Source: an uncultured Litorivicinus sp. (lineage in GTDB: Bacteria; Pseudomonadota; Gammaproteobacteria; Pseudomonadales; Litorivicinaceae). From it: a stretch of 50,479 nucleotides of DNA. Both the position numbers and the translations under genes were made by a program. The notes below the pieces were generated by a model. That model worked only from the letters and a program-made list of their open reading frames with translations. It searched no databases and was not told the origin of the DNA. Below are positions 7,304 through 14,321 of this stretch, in pieces. The DNA lies in contig CALKMT010000123.1 of the NCBI GenBank assembly GCA_938091715.1, positions 1 through 50,479 on the forward strand, written 5' to 3'. The stretch's first letter is position 1. Every line of letters begins with the position of its first letter.

Positions 7304-8277
7304 AGTGGCGCCGACCGTCCGACTCGAACCTGGCCCTGAAAGGTCTGTCCCGGCACCGTGGTATCTGGCTCATCGATGATCAAGCACAGCTGACGGACGG
7401 CCTCATTGACCATGGATTCGATGGGCTGAACATAAGTAGTCAGATCATAGCGGCCCAGGGATCCGGCGAACGAGCCGTCAAAGCCGGTGACCCAGATATC
7501 CTGTGGCACCTGAACGCCGAGTCGATCCAGGCCGTCAATCACGCCGGTCGCCATGGAGTCGTTGATGCACATTACCGCGTCAGCCTTCATCGACGTGATT
7601 TGATGCGCCGCAGCCACCCCGCAGTCATAGGTGAAGTCACCTTTGACCGTATCCAGATACGCACTGCCTAGGCCGTCCAATGCGCCCATCAGACGGTGCC
7701 GGGCAACAAAGTTATCCTTGGGACCGGAGAGCAACAAAACACGCTTGCGGCCGGCCTCGACCAGAGAGTTGGCAAGCCCAGATGCGGCCTCGGTTTGTTC
7801 ACAAATCACCGCAGGAAACTCGTGCTTGGGGTCGACCCGGTTCACCAGCATCAGCGGTCGCCCCAGGGCACGAATCATTTCCCGGCGATCTGGAGCGAAC
7901 TGAGTCGTGGCGATGATTCCATCGACTTGATAGCGGCCAATTTCGGTCAGCACCTCTTCGACCCGATCGATCCGACCGTCGGTGTAGAACAGCAGCATTT
8001 TCTTGCCGGCGCTTTCGAGTGCCGTAGCCAGCATTTGCACCACTTCAGGGTAATAGCGCCCGCTGGTTTGACTGACAATCGCTGCCACCATGCCGGTTTT
8101 TCCGGTGATTAAACTGCGGGCTAACAAATTCGGTTGATAGCCCAGCTCTTCGGCGGCTTTTAGGACACGGGCTTTGGTGGCAGCCGCCACCTTGCCGTTC
8201 TTGGAAAACGTACGGGACACCGCAGACTGGGATACCCCAGCCCGCGCCGCCACGTCGTAGGACGTGACCGAAGCCAA
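7300..8277 (-). CDS. LacI-family transcriptional regulator
   Basis: The 325-residue protein has an N-terminal LacI helix-turn-helix (SYDVAARAGVSQSAVSRTFS, residues 6-25), the hinge region (YQPNLLARSL) and a periplasmic-binding-protein-like effector domain (GMVAAIVSQ through VTGFDGS). The start is read as TTG 8277, one base after the stop of the HpsN-like gene; no ATG or GTG is available near the conserved N-terminus. It is the second gene of the operon, and a perfect LacI-type palindrome (9612-9625) sits upstream of that operon. It most likely represses or activates both the operon and the divergent SDR gene in response to the pathway substrate or an intermediate (inference). Confidence 0.9.
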   Translation of the reverse strand: MASVTSYDVAARAGVSQSAVSRTFSKNGKVAAATKARVLKAAEELGYQPNLLARSLITGKTGMVAAIVSQTSGRYYPEVVQMLATALESAGKKMLLFYTDGRIDRVEEVLTEIGRYQVDGIIATTQFAPDRREMIRALGRPLMLVNRVDPKHEFPAVICEQTEAASGLANSLVEAGRKRVLLLSGPKDNFVARHRLMGALDGLGSAYLDTVKGDFTYDCGVAAAHQITSMKADAVMCINDSMATGVIDGLDRLGVQVPQDIWVTGFDGSFAGSLGRYDLTTYVQPIESMVNEAVRQLCLIIDEPDTTVPGQTFQGQVRVGRSAPL

Positions 8278-8278
8278 C

Positions 8279-9559
8279 TCAGTCTTTCTTGTATCGGCGA
8301 ACGCGAATGTCCGCCTGTTCTTTGTGACCCATAAAGCCCTCTAGGTCGCACAAGCGAGAGCAGTACTCGCCGACGTGTACACTGGCCTCTTCGGTCAAGA
8401 CCCGCTGATAGGTACAGGTCTTGATGAATTTACCGACCCACAATCCACCGGTGTAACGGGCGGCCTTGCGGGTGGGCAAGGTGTGGTTGGTGCCGATAAC
8501 CTTGTCGCCGTAACTGACGTTGGTTTTTTCACCCAGGAACAAGGCTCCGTAATTGGTCATGTTATTCAGGAAATAGTCAGGATCCTGGGTCATCACCTGC
8601 ACGTGCTCGCTGGCGATGTCGTCAGCCACCTCGACCATTTCTTCGTAACTGTCACAAACAATCACCTGGCCATACTCATCCCAGGCCACTTTGGCGATAT
8701 CAGCCGTCGGCAGGATGGTCAGTTGGCGCTCAACTTCGGCCATGGTGTCACGGGCCAACTGCTCGGAGTTGGTCAACAAGATGGCCGGGCTGTTGGGTCC
8801 ATGTTCCGCTTGGCCTAGCAAGTCAGCCGCACACAGCTCGCCATCCACGGTCTCGTCCGCGATCACCAGTGTCTCGGTCGGACCGGCAAACAAGTCGATG
8901 CCGACACGGCCAAACAGTTGGCGTTTGGCCTCGGCCACAAAGGCGTTGCCCGGGCCAACAATCATGTCGACGCCACCGATGGTCTCGGTGCCCACCGCCA
9001 TCGCCGCGATCGCCTGGATGCCGCCCATGGTGTAAATCTCGTCAGCACCGGCCATGTCCATAGCCACCACAACCGCGGGGTTCGGTCGCCCGTTAAACGG
9101 CGGCGAGCAGGCGATAACCCGAGGCACACCTGCGACCTTGGCAGTCACCACGGACATGTGGGCGCTGGCCACTAGCGGGTACTTGCCCCCGGGCACGTAA
9201 CAACCCACCGCGTTCATCGGCAGATGCTTGTGACCCAAGATCACACCGGGCAGGGTTTCTTCTTCGACGTCCAACATGCTGGCGCGCTGGATTTGAGCAA
9301 AATTCTTGACCTGGGCCTGGGCAAACGCGATGTCGTCCAGGTTTTCTTGGGTCAGTTCTTGATAGCAGGCGTCAATCTGTTCCCGGCTTAGGCGCAGATT
9401 GTCAGACTCGAATTTATCAAACTTTGCGGTGTACTCTTTGACCGCGGCATCGCCTCGGTCTTCAATGTCACGGATGATATCCGAAACAATGGTTTGTACT
9501 TTGGCGTCATCCTCGCGACGCAGTGATTCTTCTCGTCCGTGCTTTAGAACTTTGGCCAT
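8279..9559 (-). CDS. HpsN-like dehydrogenase of the histidinol dehydrogenase superfamily
   Basis: The 426-residue protein belongs to the HisD superfamily: GCYVPGGKYPL, the GPGNAFVAEAKRQLFG nucleotide region, DLFAGPTETLVIAD, LLGQAEHG, ASEHVQVMT (the HisD ASEH Glu-His pair) and TNHTLPT. The sequence is much closer to my recollection of the stand-alone catabolic group typified by HpsN (sulfopropanediol 3-dehydrogenase, oxidising a 2,3-dihydroxypropane sulfonate to sulfolactate with NAD) than to biosynthetic HisD. No his genes are nearby. It leads the operon, with a GGAGAC ribosome site before ATG 9559, downstream of a LacI-type palindrome. It should oxidise a primary alcohol to a carboxylate in two steps; which alcohol is not determined. 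Confidence 0.82.
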   Translation of the reverse strand: MAKVLKHGREESLRREDDAKVQTIVSDIIRDIEDRGDAAVKEYTAKFDKFESDNLRLSREQIDACYQELTQENLDDIAFAQAQVKNFAQIQRASMLDVEEETLPGVILGHKHLPMNAVGCYVPGGKYPLVASAHMSVVTAKVAGVPRVIACSPPFNGRPNPAVVVAMDMAGADEIYTMGGIQAIAAMAVGTETIGGVDMIVGPGNAFVAEAKRQLFGRVGIDLFAGPTETLVIADETVDGELCAADLLGQAEHGPNSPAILLTNSEQLARDTMAEVERQLTILPTADIAKVAWDEYGQVIVCDSYEEMVEVADDIASEHVQVMTQDPDYFLNNMTNYGALFLGEKTNVSYGDKVIGTNHTLPTRKAARYTGGLWVGKFIKTCTYQRVLTEEASVHVGEYCSRLCDLEGFMGHKEQADIRVRRYKKD

Positions 9560-9611
9560 GGGGTCTCCAGGGGGTCGTTTTTATGCTAATTCCTCCGTAT
9601 CGTAGCAGGAG

Positions 9612-9625
9612 TGCATTCGAATGCA
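9612..9625. promoter_or_regulatory. Perfect 14-bp palindrome, probable LacI-family operator
   Basis: TGCATTCGAATGCA is a perfect palindrome with a central CG, the usual form of LacI/PurR-family operators. It lies in the 99-bp divergent region between the HpsN-like gene (start 9559) and the SDR gene (start 9659), while a LacI-type regulator is encoded as the second gene of the HpsN operon. It could control both directions. Confidence 0.75.
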
Positions 9626-9658
9626 ATCACCAATTCACTTACTTCAACCGAGGGCAAT

Positions 9659-10381
9659 ATGAGCGAGACGTTAGCAGGAAAACAGGCATTGGTAACCGGC
9701 GCAGGCAAAGGGCTGGGGCGCGCCATTGCCTTGTCCATGGCCAACGCTGGAGCAAGGGTCTATGCCTTGGCCCGAACAGACAGTGATTTACAATCGCTGG
9801 CCCAAGAGCACGGGAACATTGTGCCCGTGGTCGGGGATGTGCTGAGTGATGACGCGTTGCAGGCTGTTCGCGCTCTGGGACCGTTGGATATCCTGATGAA
9901 TAACGCCGGCACCAACCAGCCCGAGCCGATCGGCGAGGTCAGTGATGACACCCTGGATCGATTGATCGACTTGAACGTCAAAAGTGTTTTTCGCCTAACC
10001 CGAACGGTTCTGGAGCAGATGAACGACGGCGGCAGTATCATCCACATGTCCAGTCAGATGGCCCATGTCGGCAGCCCCGGTCGCACGGTTTATTGCATGA
10101 CCAAGGCGGCACTGGAGGGGTTGACCCGGGCCATGGCAGTCGAATTGGGCCCACGAGGAATCCGCACCAACACCCTGTGCCCGACCTTTGTTATGACCCC
10201 CATGACCGAAAGCTTTTTCGAGAATCCAGAGTTTGCAGCCATGGTCGAACGGATGATTCCGTTGCCGGGTTTACCGAGCCCCGAAGACATCGGGGCCGCG
10301 GCGGTCTATCTGGCCAGCGACGCCAGTCGATACGTAACCGGCAGCGCGCTGAAAATTGATGGGGGTTGGACGGCGGCCTAA
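9659..10381 (+). CDS. Short-chain dehydrogenase/reductase (SDR)
   Basis: The 240-residue protein is a classical SDR: TGAGKGLGRA (cofactor Gly motif, residues 14-23), LMNNAG, catalytic Ser in HMSSQM and YCMTK (Tyr-x-x-x-Lys), ending with SALKIDGGW. It oxidises or reduces an alcohol/ketone with NAD(P)(H) in the cytoplasm. ATG 9659 is chosen because CGAGGG lies 5-6 bases upstream; an earlier in-frame ATG (9611 region) would start inside the palindromic operator. It is divergent from the HpsN-like operon and shares its promoter region, so it is probably part of the same pathway, perhaps making the stereochemistry accepted by the HpsN-like enzyme (inference). Its TAA overlaps the fur stop by 4 bases. 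Confidence 0.9.
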   Translation: MSETLAGKQALVTGAGKGLGRAIALSMANAGARVYALARTDSDLQSLAQEHGNIVPVVGDVLSDDALQAVRALGPLDILMNNAGTNQPEPIGEVSDDTLDRLIDLNVKSVFRLTRTVLEQMNDGGSIIHMSSQMAHVGSPGRTVYCMTKAALEGLTRAMAVELGPRGIRTNTLCPTFVMTPMTESFFENPEFAAMVERMIPLPGLPSPEDIGAAAVYLASDASRYVTGSALKIDGGWTAA

Positions 10382-10797
10382 CCGGCCTGGCATTCCCGGC
10401 ACAGGCCATACATCACGTGCACATGATCGCTGACCTCGAACCCGTGTTCGGCGGCGATCTGATGCTGACGCTGTTCGATCAGATCGTCCATGTATTCGGT
10501 CACCCCACCACATTTGGTGCACACCATGTGATCGTGGTGGTCGTCATCGGCCAACTCAAACACCGAGGTATTGCCCTCAAAGGTGTGACGTTGCACCAGG
10601 CCGGCCGACTCAAACTGGGTCAAAACACGATACACGGTGGCCAACGAGGCATCCGCGCCCGCGTCTTTTAGCGCGGTCCAGATGTCCTCGGCGCTGACAT
10701 GCCGATCGGTCGCCTGCTCCAAGTATTCCAACACCTGAATCCGAGGCCCTGTGACCTTTAGACCGGCGTTTTTTAGCTCGTCTCGAATACCTGACAA
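10378..10797 (-). CDS. fur: Ferric uptake regulator Fur
   Basis: The product is Fur: AGLKVTGPRIQVLEYL, HVSAEDIW, DNA-recognition helix ASLATVYRVLTQFESAGLV, the metal-binding run DDDHHDHMVC, CTKCG and a C-terminal CRECQ pair giving a structural zinc site. It represses iron-uptake genes when loaded with Fe(II). The start is uncertain. TTG 10797 has GGGGGA just upstream and gives the usual 9 residues before AGLKVT; GTG 10827 is possible and would add 10 residues but come within about 20 bases of the divergent bamE start. The divergent fur/bamE(omlA) arrangement is the one known from pseudomonads. No obvious Fur box is visible in the short intergenic stretch. Confidence 0.93.
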   Translation of the reverse strand: MSGIRDELKNAGLKVTGPRIQVLEYLEQATDRHVSAEDIWTALKDAGADASLATVYRVLTQFESAGLVQRHTFEGNTSVFELADDDHHDHMVCTKCGGVTEYMDDLIEQRQHQIAAEHGFEVSDHVHVMYGLCRECQAG

Positions 10798-10848
10798 AGG
10801 ACGTCCCCCGTGATAAAACGTCGTCACTCTACCAACAGGACCTGTTCA

Positions 10849-11157
10849 GTGCCAAAACTAATCCCCTTGCTATTCCTCGCTGTATTAACCGGCTGCTCGC
10901 AATTTCCAGGCGTTTATCAAATCCCGGTCGAGCAAGGCAATCAGCTAAGCCAAACCGACATCGACGCCCTGGAGATAGGCATGACCCGAGAACAAGTTCG
11001 GTTTTTGGTGGGCACCCCGGTATTGGTCAACCGATTGGAAAATGATCGCTGGATCTATGTGCGTCGCCAGAGCATTGGGGACGAGATGACGGCGTCTGAA
11101 AAATTGGAAATCCGCTTTGCTGACGGAAAAGTCAGTGAAATCACTCAGTCCCAGTGA
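10849..11157 (+). CDS. bamE: Outer membrane assembly lipoprotein BamE (OmlA/SmpA)
   Basis: From GTG 10849 (AGGA about 9 bases upstream) the product is 102 residues with a lipoprotein signal, MPKLIPLLFLAVLTGC, lipobox LTGC. The BamE core follows: IDALEIGMTREQVRFLVGTPVL and WIYVRRQ. BamE is the small lipoprotein of the BAM complex that inserts beta-barrel proteins in the outer membrane, facing the periplasm. An upstream in-frame GTG at 10810 would place a basic hydrophilic stretch before the signal peptide and is less likely. The stop shares GTGA with the ABC exporter gene, so these are co-transcribed. Divergent fur supports the call. Confidence 0.92.
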   Translation: MPKLIPLLFLAVLTGCSQFPGVYQIPVEQGNQLSQTDIDALEIGMTREQVRFLVGTPVLVNRLENDRWIYVRRQSIGDEMTASEKLEIRFADGKVSEITQSQ

Positions 11158-12878
11158 ACCCTCTTAGGCTGATTGGGGAGCAGCTAGGCCGCTATCCCAG
11201 ACAGCTTGTTATCGCCTGTGCGGCGTTACTGGTCACCGCTGGGGTCACCCTGACCCTGGGCCAGGGCATCCGCTGGGTCGTCGATCGCGGTCTGGGCCAA
11301 AACGACCTGGCAGATCTGAAACTGGGTCTGGCAGTCTTGATGGTGATCAGCCTGCTGATGGCGGTCGGTACCTTTGTACGTTTTTATATGATGTCTTGGC
11401 TTGGGGAACGCGTCAGTGCCGATTTGCGTCAGCGCGCCTTTGATCGCCTGATCGAGCAGCCTCCCGGGTATTTTGACCAGCACCTGTCAGGCGAGATCAT
11501 GAGCCGCATCACCGCGGACACCACGATCCTGCAAAGCTTGATTGGATCGGCCATCTCAATGGCCCTGCGCAATGTGCTCACCAGTGTCGGCGGGCTGGTG
11601 ATGATGCTAGCCACCAGTCCTCGACTGACACTGTTGATCCTCATTGCCGTGCCCTGCGTGCTGGCCCCCATTTTGTTTCTGGGTCGTCGGGTACGGGCGC
11701 TGTCCCGGGCATCCCAGGACACCTTGGCCGATGTGGGTCAAAATGCGGGCGAAGCCATTCAAGAGATCAAAACCGTGCAGGCCTTCGGTCAGATTGAGTA
11801 CATCAAGGCACAGTTTGGGGAACGAGTTGAAAGCGCCTTTGCGGTGGCGCGGCGGCGGATTTTCCAACGCAGCTTGCTAATTGCAGCCGTCATTGTGTTG
11901 GTCTTTGCCGCCCTATCGCTGATGTTGTGGGTCGGGGGCGGGGACGTGATCGCCGGCACCATGAGTCCTGGTGATCTGTCGGCTTTTGTCTTTTATGCCT
12001 TGCTGGTCGCTCTAGGTGCGGCGACGCTGGCCGAGGTTACCAGCGAGGTGCAGCGAGCGATCGGCGCCACTGAGCGGCTGGCCGAGTTCGTCAACCTAAG
12101 TGCGCCCCATCACTACGGCCACACCTCCTTGCCGAGCCAGGCGCAGGACATAAAGATTCAAGACCTGCATTTCAGCTATCCCCAACGCCCAGAACAACCG
12201 GTGCTGAAGGGTCTGTCCATCGAATTGAAGGCCGGTCAAACCACCGCCGTGGTCGGCCCCTCGGGTGCCGGCAAGTCAACGCTGTTTGACCTGCTGTTGC
12301 GCTTTCGCGCCCCGGATCGCGGTCAGATCTTGATTGGCGACACAGATCTGACGCAGATCTCAGAGCAGGATCTGCGCCGCTATTTTGCTATCGTGCCGCA
12401 GCAACCCAGCCTGTTCAGCTCGAGCATCCGCGAGAACATTGCCTTTGGGCGTCCCGGGGCGAGTGATTCAGAGATTCAAGAAGCCGCGCAAGCCGCAGGC
12501 GCCGATAGCTTCATTCAGTCGTTACCCCAGGGCTATGACACCCGAGTAGGCGAACGAGGGGTGCAACTGTCCGGCGGCCAGCGTCAGCGCATTGCGATCG
12601 CCCGAGCCCTATTGCACCAGGCGCGCTGGCTGTTGTTAGACGAGGCTACCAGCGCCCTGGACAGCCACAGCGAGCAACGGATCCAGCAAACGTTGTTTGG
12701 GTTACGGGGACGTATATCGACCTTGGTCATCGCCCACCGCATCAGTACGATCGAGGATGCCGATCAGATCCTGGTGCTTGAGGCCGGCGCCTTTGTCGAC
12801 CGCGGCACCCATGTTGAGTTACTCGAACGCAGCGCAGTTTACCGGCAACTGCAGCCCTCCTTGGAGCGGTTTAGCTAG
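11154..12878 (+). CDS. ABC exporter, fused permease and ATPase
   Basis: This 574-residue half-transporter has an N-terminal six-helix type IV exporter membrane domain (about residues 15-310) and a C-terminal ATPase: Walker A GPSGAGKST, Q-loop PQQPSLFSSSIRENIAFG, signature LSGGQRQR, Walker B LLLDEATSALD and switch AHR. It resembles MsbA/multidrug-type exporters that flip lipids or expel hydrophobic compounds as homodimers; the substrate cannot be assigned. The start is GTG 11154, overlapping the bamE stop. Coupling to an envelope gene hints at a lipid or envelope role (inference). Confidence 0.9.
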   Translation: MNPLRLIGEQLGRYPRQLVIACAALLVTAGVTLTLGQGIRWVVDRGLGQNDLADLKLGLAVLMVISLLMAVGTFVRFYMMSWLGERVSADLRQRAFDRLIEQPPGYFDQHLSGEIMSRITADTTILQSLIGSAISMALRNVLTSVGGLVMMLATSPRLTLLILIAVPCVLAPILFLGRRVRALSRASQDTLADVGQNAGEAIQEIKTVQAFGQIEYIKAQFGERVESAFAVARRRIFQRSLLIAAVIVLVFAALSLMLWVGGGDVIAGTMSPGDLSAFVFYALLVALGAATLAEVTSEVQRAIGATERLAEFVNLSAPHHYGHTSLPSQAQDIKIQDLHFSYPQRPEQPVLKGLSIELKAGQTTAVVGPSGAGKSTLFDLLLRFRAPDRGQILIGDTDLTQISEQDLRRYFAIVPQQPSLFSSSIRENIAFGRPGASDSEIQEAAQAAGADSFIQSLPQGYDTRVGERGVQLSGGQRQRIAIARALLHQARWLLLDEATSALDSHSEQRIQQTLFGLRGRISTLVIAHRISTIEDADQILVLEAGAFVDRGTHVELLERSAVYRQLQPSLERFS

Positions 12879-12925
12879 ATTCCGTACCATAGTTGGCAAA
12901 CCATCAGAACACGAAGGACCCCATC

Positions 12926-13390
12926 TTGATTTATTACTTTGCCTTTGGCTCGAACATGAATATCGAGCGCTTAGAGACCGCTCGCTTGCGCCCAGAAGGA
13001 TTGCGTGTGCATGAGGTCGTGGGTGGCCGTCTGGACGACTATCGGGTGTGCTTTGACAAAACCGCCTCGTCATTGATTCTGGGAGGCGTGACGAATATTC
13101 AGCCCTGCCCCGGGGAATGCGTGTACGGCACCCTGAACCAGGTGGATCAAGCCGCGCTGGATGTTCTGGATCACTACGAGGCTGTGGCGGATAACCTGTA
13201 CCAGCGCATCAACGTAAGGTGTCAGCGCTCGGACGGCCAGTGGGTCGACGCCGTGGCCTATCAAGCGCAGCCGCCATTTGATTCCGACGCCCGGCCCTGT
13301 CGCGAATACCTAGGGCATCTGCTAGCGGGTCAGGCCTATTTGCCCGCCGAGTACTTTGAACGGCTTAAGGCGTGGCCGACCGTCGATTAA
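12926..13390 (+). CDS. Gamma-glutamylcyclotransferase-family protein
   Basis: The 154-residue protein begins with YYFAFGSNMN, the substrate-loop signature of the GGCT fold, followed by VYGTLNQVD and LDHYEAV, whose Glu fits the catalytic acid. GGCT-fold enzymes cleave gamma-glutamyl-amine bonds to give 5-oxoproline, but many bacterial members have unknown substrates. The start is TTG 12926: GAAGGA lies 7 bases upstream and it leads directly into the fold. The 3' end overlaps pdxA, which converges on it, by 26 bases. Confidence 0.85.
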   Translation: MIYYFAFGSNMNIERLETARLRPEGLRVHEVVGGRLDDYRVCFDKTASSLILGGVTNIQPCPGECVYGTLNQVDQAALDVLDHYEAVADNLYQRINVRCQRSDGQWVDAVAYQAQPPFDSDARPCREYLGHLLAGQAYLPAEYFERLKAWPTVD

Positions 13391-14321
13391 GAATGCGCAG
13401 GGCTTGATCATAGGCATACACCATCGCGCTGGGGTCCGCCTGACCGGTTCCTGCGATTTCAAAGGCCGTGCCGTGATCCGGACTGGTCCGCACAAAGGGC
13501 AGGCCCGCAGTGAAATTTACGCCACGCTCGACCCCTAAGTACTTGACCGGGATCAGGCCCTGATCGTGGGTCATGGCCACCACCAGATCGAATTCGCCTT
13601 GGCGGGCGCGCATGAACACCGTGTCGCCTGAATAGGGCCCGGTCACCGAGGGGCGGTTAAATCGGCGAATCGCAGGCTCGATGAATTGAATCTCCTCGTC
13701 ACCGAACAGGCCCTGCTCGCCGGCGTGGGGATTGAGCCCGGCCACCGCAATGCGAGGGGTGTCAAATCCCAAGGCCTGGGCCGCCGCCCAAGCCTTGGGC
13801 AAAATGGCATCCACCGCACCCACCCGGATCTGCTCAATCGCCTGCTGCATCGAGCAGTGCACCGTGGCTAGCGCCACCGCTAACTCGTCGTTAGCCAGGA
13901 TCATGGCCACTTCGGTGCCTGCCTGCTGGGCCAAGTACTCGGTATGCCCAGGGTAGTGAATGCCAGCCCGGGACCAGGCCTCTTTGTGAATCGGTGCGGT
14001 TACCACGGCGGTCAAGGAACCCCGCAGCGCAGCGCCGACCGCGTGTTCCAGGGCCTGGAACCCAGCCGCCCCAGCGGCAGGCGACAGCACGCCGGGCTGC
14101 GGCGGCGTGGGCAACTCCCCACAGGGCACCACCACCAAGACCTTTGGATCGTCCGTCGGGCCTTGCACAGACACCTCTAGTGCCGGAGCGAACTGCTCAG
14201 CCGCGTGTTTGAGGACCTGTACATCGCCATAGACCACGCGGTGGCCTGACATCGCCGACCATCCTTTGACGATGATCTCGGGACCGATCCCCGCGGGGTC
14301 GCCCATGGTAATTCCGATCAT
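13365..14321 (-). CDS. pdxA: 4-hydroxythreonine-4-phosphate dehydrogenase PdxA-family protein
   Basis: The 318-residue protein has the PdxA hallmarks: ITMGDPAGIGPEI at the N-terminus, GHTEYL, NPHAGE and THDQGL, which carry the three metal-binding histidines, and FVRTSPDHGTAFEIAG at the C-terminus. PdxA oxidises 4-phosphohydroxy-L-threonine in pyridoxal phosphate synthesis. The start is ATG 14321, sharing a base with the ABC gene stop (TAATG). The usual pdxA neighbours (surA, ksgA) are absent and the TMGDPAGIGPEI start is shared with PdxA2-type paralogues used in sugar-acid catabolism, so a paralogous role is possible. It overlaps the convergent GGCT gene by 26 bases. Confidence 0.88.
   Translation of the reverse strand: MIGITMGDPAGIGPEIIVKGWSAMSGHRVVYGDVQVLKHAAEQFAPALEVSVQGPTDDPKVLVVVPCGELPTPPQPGVLSPAAGAAGFQALEHAVGAALRGSLTAVVTAPIHKEAWSRAGIHYPGHTEYLAQQAGTEVAMILANDELAVALATVHCSMQQAIEQIRVGAVDAILPKAWAAAQALGFDTPRIAVAGLNPHAGEQGLFGDEEIQFIEPAIRRFNRPSVTGPYSGDTVFMRARQGEFDLVVAMTHDQGLIPVKYLGVERGVNFTAGLPFVRTSPDHGTAFEIAGTGQADPSAMVYAYDQALRILNRRSATP

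Noticed and set aside
8279..9559. Histidine biosynthesis gene hisD
   Set aside because: No his genes adjoin, and the sequence and operon fit the stand-alone HpsN-like catabolic group of the superfamily.
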